From Amycolatopsis sp. MtRt-6 (GTDB lineage Bacteria; Actinomycetota; Actinomycetes; Mycobacteriales; Pseudonocardiaceae): a DNA stretch of 64,000 nt. Below the pieces are notes generated by a model. That model made no database searches, was not told where the DNA came from, and was given only the letters and a program-made list of their open reading frames with translations. Positions 61,988 through 64,000 of the stretch are shown in pieces. Both the position numbers and the translations under genes were made by a program. The stretch spans positions 124,001 to 188,000 of the forward strand of contig NZ_JADWPD010000017.1 in the NCBI RefSeq assembly GCF_017308975.1, written 5' to 3'. Position 1 is the first letter of the stretch. Each line of letters starts with the position of its first letter.

Positions 61988-63627
61988 GCCTTCTCCAGGT
62001 GGGTCGGCGCGAACAGCTTCAAGAGGGCCGGGAGGACGACGACGGACGGGCCGGGGGTGCGCAGCGCGGCCGCCAGGTCCGCGCTCACGGTGTCCAAAGA
62101 AGACAGCCGGGCCGGCACGCCGAAGGAGGACGCCAGCGCGACGAAGTCCGGCCGGGTCAGTTCGGTCGCCGTCGTCCGGCCGAACGTGTCGGTGAGGTAC
62201 TCGCGGAGGATGCCGTAGCCGCCGTCGTCGACGATCAGCCACGTGACGTCGAGGTCGTGCTGCACCGCCGTGGCCAGCTCGGCGACGCCGTACATCGCGC
62301 CGCCGTCGCCGGACACCGCGAGCGTCGGCCGACCCGCTGCCGCGCCGCCGAGGGCACCCGGCAGCCCGTAGCCCAGCCCGCCCGCGCCCTGGGCGGTGTG
62401 GATCGGCGCGCCTTCGGGGTTCCACGCCGACCAGGCCCAGTACGCCGCGATCGTCATGTCCCAGAACGTCTGCGTGCCGTCCGGGAGCGCGGCCCGGATG
62501 TCGTCGATCAGCTTCCGCTCGGCCGCCAGGTCCTGACCCTCCAACCGGGACTCCACCGCGGACAGCAGCCCCGAAACCGCCTTTTCGGCCCGGCCGTCGG
62601 ACGCCCGCATCGGCACCCATTCCAGCAGCGCCTGCAGCGTGCGCCGGACGTCGGCGTGGATGCCCAGTCCCGGGTAGTTCGACTCCAGCTTCCCCAGGTC
62701 GGCCTCGACCTGGACGACCCGGCCGCGCGGCGCGAACTCGCGGTAGTTGCTGGACAGCTCGCCGAGGCCGGAGCCGAGCACGAGCAGCACGTCGGCCGCG
62801 GCGAGGAACTCGGTGGTGTGCCAGTCCTCCAGCCACGACCGCCCGGACAGCTCGTGGTCCCAGCCGAAGACGCCCTTGCCGCCGAACGTCGAGATCACCG
62901 GTGCCCGCAACGCTTCCGCGAGCGCCGTCAGCTCCGCGTGTGCTCCCGACCGCAGCGCCCCGCCGCCGGCGAGGATCACCGGGTTCGCCGCCGCGCCCAG
63001 CAGCTCCGCCGCCGCCGTCACCAGCTCCGGCAGCGGCTCCAGGGGAACCGGTGCGGCCGACACCGACGTGATCGGCGGGACCCCGGCCGGGCCGAGCAGC
63101 ACGTCCTGGGGGATCTCGACCCACACCGGGCCGTAGGGCGCGGTCGCCGCCGACGTCCACGCCTCCCGCAGCGCCGTCGGGATCTGGCTCGCGCGCCGCA
63201 CGACGTGCACCGACTTGACGACGCCGGCGAAGCTCGCCTGCTGGTCGGGCAGTTCGTGCAGGTAGCCGTGCCGGCCGCCGCCGAGCCCGGCGACCGGGAC
63301 CTGGCTCGAAATGCCGAGCACCGGCACCGACGCCGCGCGCGACTCCTGCAGCGACGCCAGCGTCAGCAGCGCGCCCGGTCCGGTCGAGACGATCAACGGC
63401 GTCACCGGCACCGGGCCGTCCGGGTCGGCCGCGAGCCGGGCCCGGGCGTGCCCGTCGGCGGCGAAGGCGAGGTTGTTCTCGACGCGCCCGCTGATCACGC
63501 GCAGGTCCTCGGCCCGCCGCAACGCCTCGAACAGGCCCAGCGCGTGCTGGCCCGGCAGGCCGAACACCGTGTCGGCACCCAGCGTCCGCAGGGTCTCGAC
63601 GACGACGTCGCCGCCGATGCGGCTCAT
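61984..63627 (-). CDS. Thiamine-diphosphate-dependent enzyme (acetolactate-synthase fold, AruI-like)
   Basis: This 547-residue protein has the three domains of the ALS/POX family. The N-terminal domain carries the activating Glu in GRVENNLAFAADG. The central domain contains VILAGGGALRSGAHAEL. The TPP-binding domain has SGDGGAMYGVAELATAV followed by VDDGGYGILR, in which Asp replaces the first Asn of the usual NN. It lacks a neighbouring regulatory subunit (ilvN) and biosynthetic context, so it is not the valine/isoleucine enzyme. In Pseudomonas the relative AruI decarboxylates 2-ketoarginine to 4-guanidinobutyraldehyde. The adjacent ALDH and ureohydrolase are exactly the next two enzymes of that route. 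Confidence 0.88.
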   Translation of the reverse strand: MSRIGGDVVVETLRTLGADTVFGLPGQHALGLFEALRRAEDLRVISGRVENNLAFAADGHARARLAADPDGPVPVTPLIVSTGPGALLTLASLQESRAASVPVLGISSQVPVAGLGGGRHGYLHELPDQQASFAGVVKSVHVVRRASQIPTALREAWTSAATAPYGPVWVEIPQDVLLGPAGVPPITSVSAAPVPLEPLPELVTAAAELLGAAANPVILAGGGALRSGAHAELTALAEALRAPVISTFGGKGVFGWDHELSGRSWLEDWHTTEFLAAADVLLVLGSGLGELSSNYREFAPRGRVVQVEADLGKLESNYPGLGIHADVRRTLQALLEWVPMRASDGRAEKAVSGLLSAVESRLEGQDLAAERKLIDDIRAALPDGTQTFWDMTIAAYWAWSAWNPEGAPIHTAQGAGGLGYGLPGALGGAAAGRPTLAVSGDGGAMYGVAELATAVQHDLDVTWLIVDDGGYGILREYLTDTFGRTTATELTRPDFVALASSFGVPARLSSLDTVSADLAAALRTPGPSVVVLPALLKLFAPTHLEKA

Positions 63628-64000
63628 GCGCCCTTCCCCAGGGCCAGCAGGCTCACCAGGTCGTAGGCGACGTGGGAGGCCGCGATGGCGGTGATCTCGG
63701 CGTGGTCGTAGGCCGGGGCCAGCTCGACGACGTCCGCGCCGACCAGGTTGAGGTCGCGCAGCCCGCGCAGGATCTCCAGCAGCTCGCGGCTGGTCAGCCC
63801 GCCCGCCTCGGGCGTGCCGGTGCCGGGGGCGTGGGCCGGGTCGAGCACGTCGATGTCGACCGAGACGTACAGCGGGCGGTCGCCGATGCGCTGCCGCAGC
63901 GCGTCGACCGTCTCGGCGACCCCGCGGCGCATGACGTCGCCGGAGGTGACGATGCCGAAGCCGAGCCGGCGGTCCTCGTCGAGGTCGCGCTTGCCGTACA
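63624..64000 (-). CDS. Ureohydrolase (agmatinase/guanidinobutyrase), C-terminal part
   Basis: The gene enters from beyond the window; only its last ~125 codons are visible. The frame reads ...YGKRDLDEDRRLGFGI to 64000. VSVDIDVLDPAHAPGTGTPE is the D-x-D manganese motif of the arginase/agmatinase/guanidinobutyrase family, and the Glu of ADVVELAPAYDH near the end is conserved in agmatinases. These enzymes remove urea from a guanidino group. Context favours 4-guanidinobutyrate as the substrate, but agmatine or guanidinopropionate are possible. The stop overlaps the TPP-enzyme start. An internal ATG at 63932 is not the real start. Confidence 0.93.
   Translation of the reverse strand, partial: YGKRDLDEDRRLGFGIVTSGDVMRRGVAETVDALRQRIGDRPLYVSVDIDVLDPAHAPGTGTPEAGGLTSRELLEILRGLRDLNLVGADVVELAPAYDHAEITAIAASHVAYDLVSLLALGKGA

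Noticed and set aside
61984..63627. Acetolactate synthase large subunit (ilvB)
   Set aside because: There is no ilvN or ilvC neighbour, the TPP site has VDDGGYG in place of the usual NN, and it is translationally coupled to catabolic ALDH and ureohydrolase genes.

Overview
The window is high-GC, gene-dense chromosomal DNA of a filamentous actinomycete. Gene content, GTG starts, leaderless genes and a sigA-to-dxs block colinear with mycobacteria point to Pseudonocardiaceae, most likely Amycolatopsis or a close relative. That placement is an inference from content, not from an alignment. I see no rRNA, tRNA, insertion sequence, prophage or CRISPR array.

Layout. 0.1-7.4 kb: a secreted protein of unknown function, an RND efflux permease, a YihY/BrkB membrane protein and a DEAD/DEAH helicase. 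7.8-12.7 kb: a xylose-type sugar ABC transporter (binding protein, single-domain ATPase, permease) followed by its likely ROK repressor, with a perfect 11-bp inverted repeat just downstream of the predicted promoter as the probable operator. 12.8-20.9 kb: a small zinc-ribbon protein, a DMT exporter, a glutamine-synthetase-like ligase paired with an unrecognised protein that has a possible Cys-His-Asp triad, an APC amino-acid permease, a two-component system and a pair of unknown membrane proteins.

21-39 kb: a continuous alpha-glucan/trehalose district of nine genes on one strand: malQ, glgX, treY, treZ, a second glgX, glgE, treS, mak and glgB. It encodes the TreYZ route from glucan to trehalose and the TreS-Mak-GlgE-GlgB route from trehalose to branched glucan, plus debranching and disproportionation. 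Many junctions are 4-bp start/stop overlaps, implying translational coupling.

39-59 kb: two unknown proteins, then a conserved actinobacterial housekeeping block in the order and relative orientation known from Mycobacterium tuberculosis: sigA, ppgK, suhB, cei, a DUF4193 gene, a DUF3093 gene, dut, a DUF3710 gene, a hydrolase, an OB-fold gene, a DUF3159 gene, two TrkA-type RCK genes, a KimA-like permease, a TrmA-type methyltransferase and, after two local insertions (a DinB/MDMPI-like gene and an aldehyde dehydrogenase), dxs.

59.2-64 kb: a translationally coupled minus-strand operon (ureohydrolase, TPP-dependent decarboxylase-like enzyme, aldehyde dehydrogenase, NCS1 permease). Its enzyme set matches the arginine-transaminase/guanidinobutyrate route better than simple agmatine use. 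The ureohydrolase is cut by the window end.

Intergenic DNA holds several repeat families: 20-21-bp arrays around the palindrome TCACGCGTGA (0.95, 39.0 and 49.6 kb); a 45-50-bp element that fits the RecA-independent (PafBC-type) DNA-damage promoter consensus and occurs three times, always between converging genes; a 20-bp inverted repeat after dxs; and a 53-bp tandem repeat between the kinase and regulator genes.
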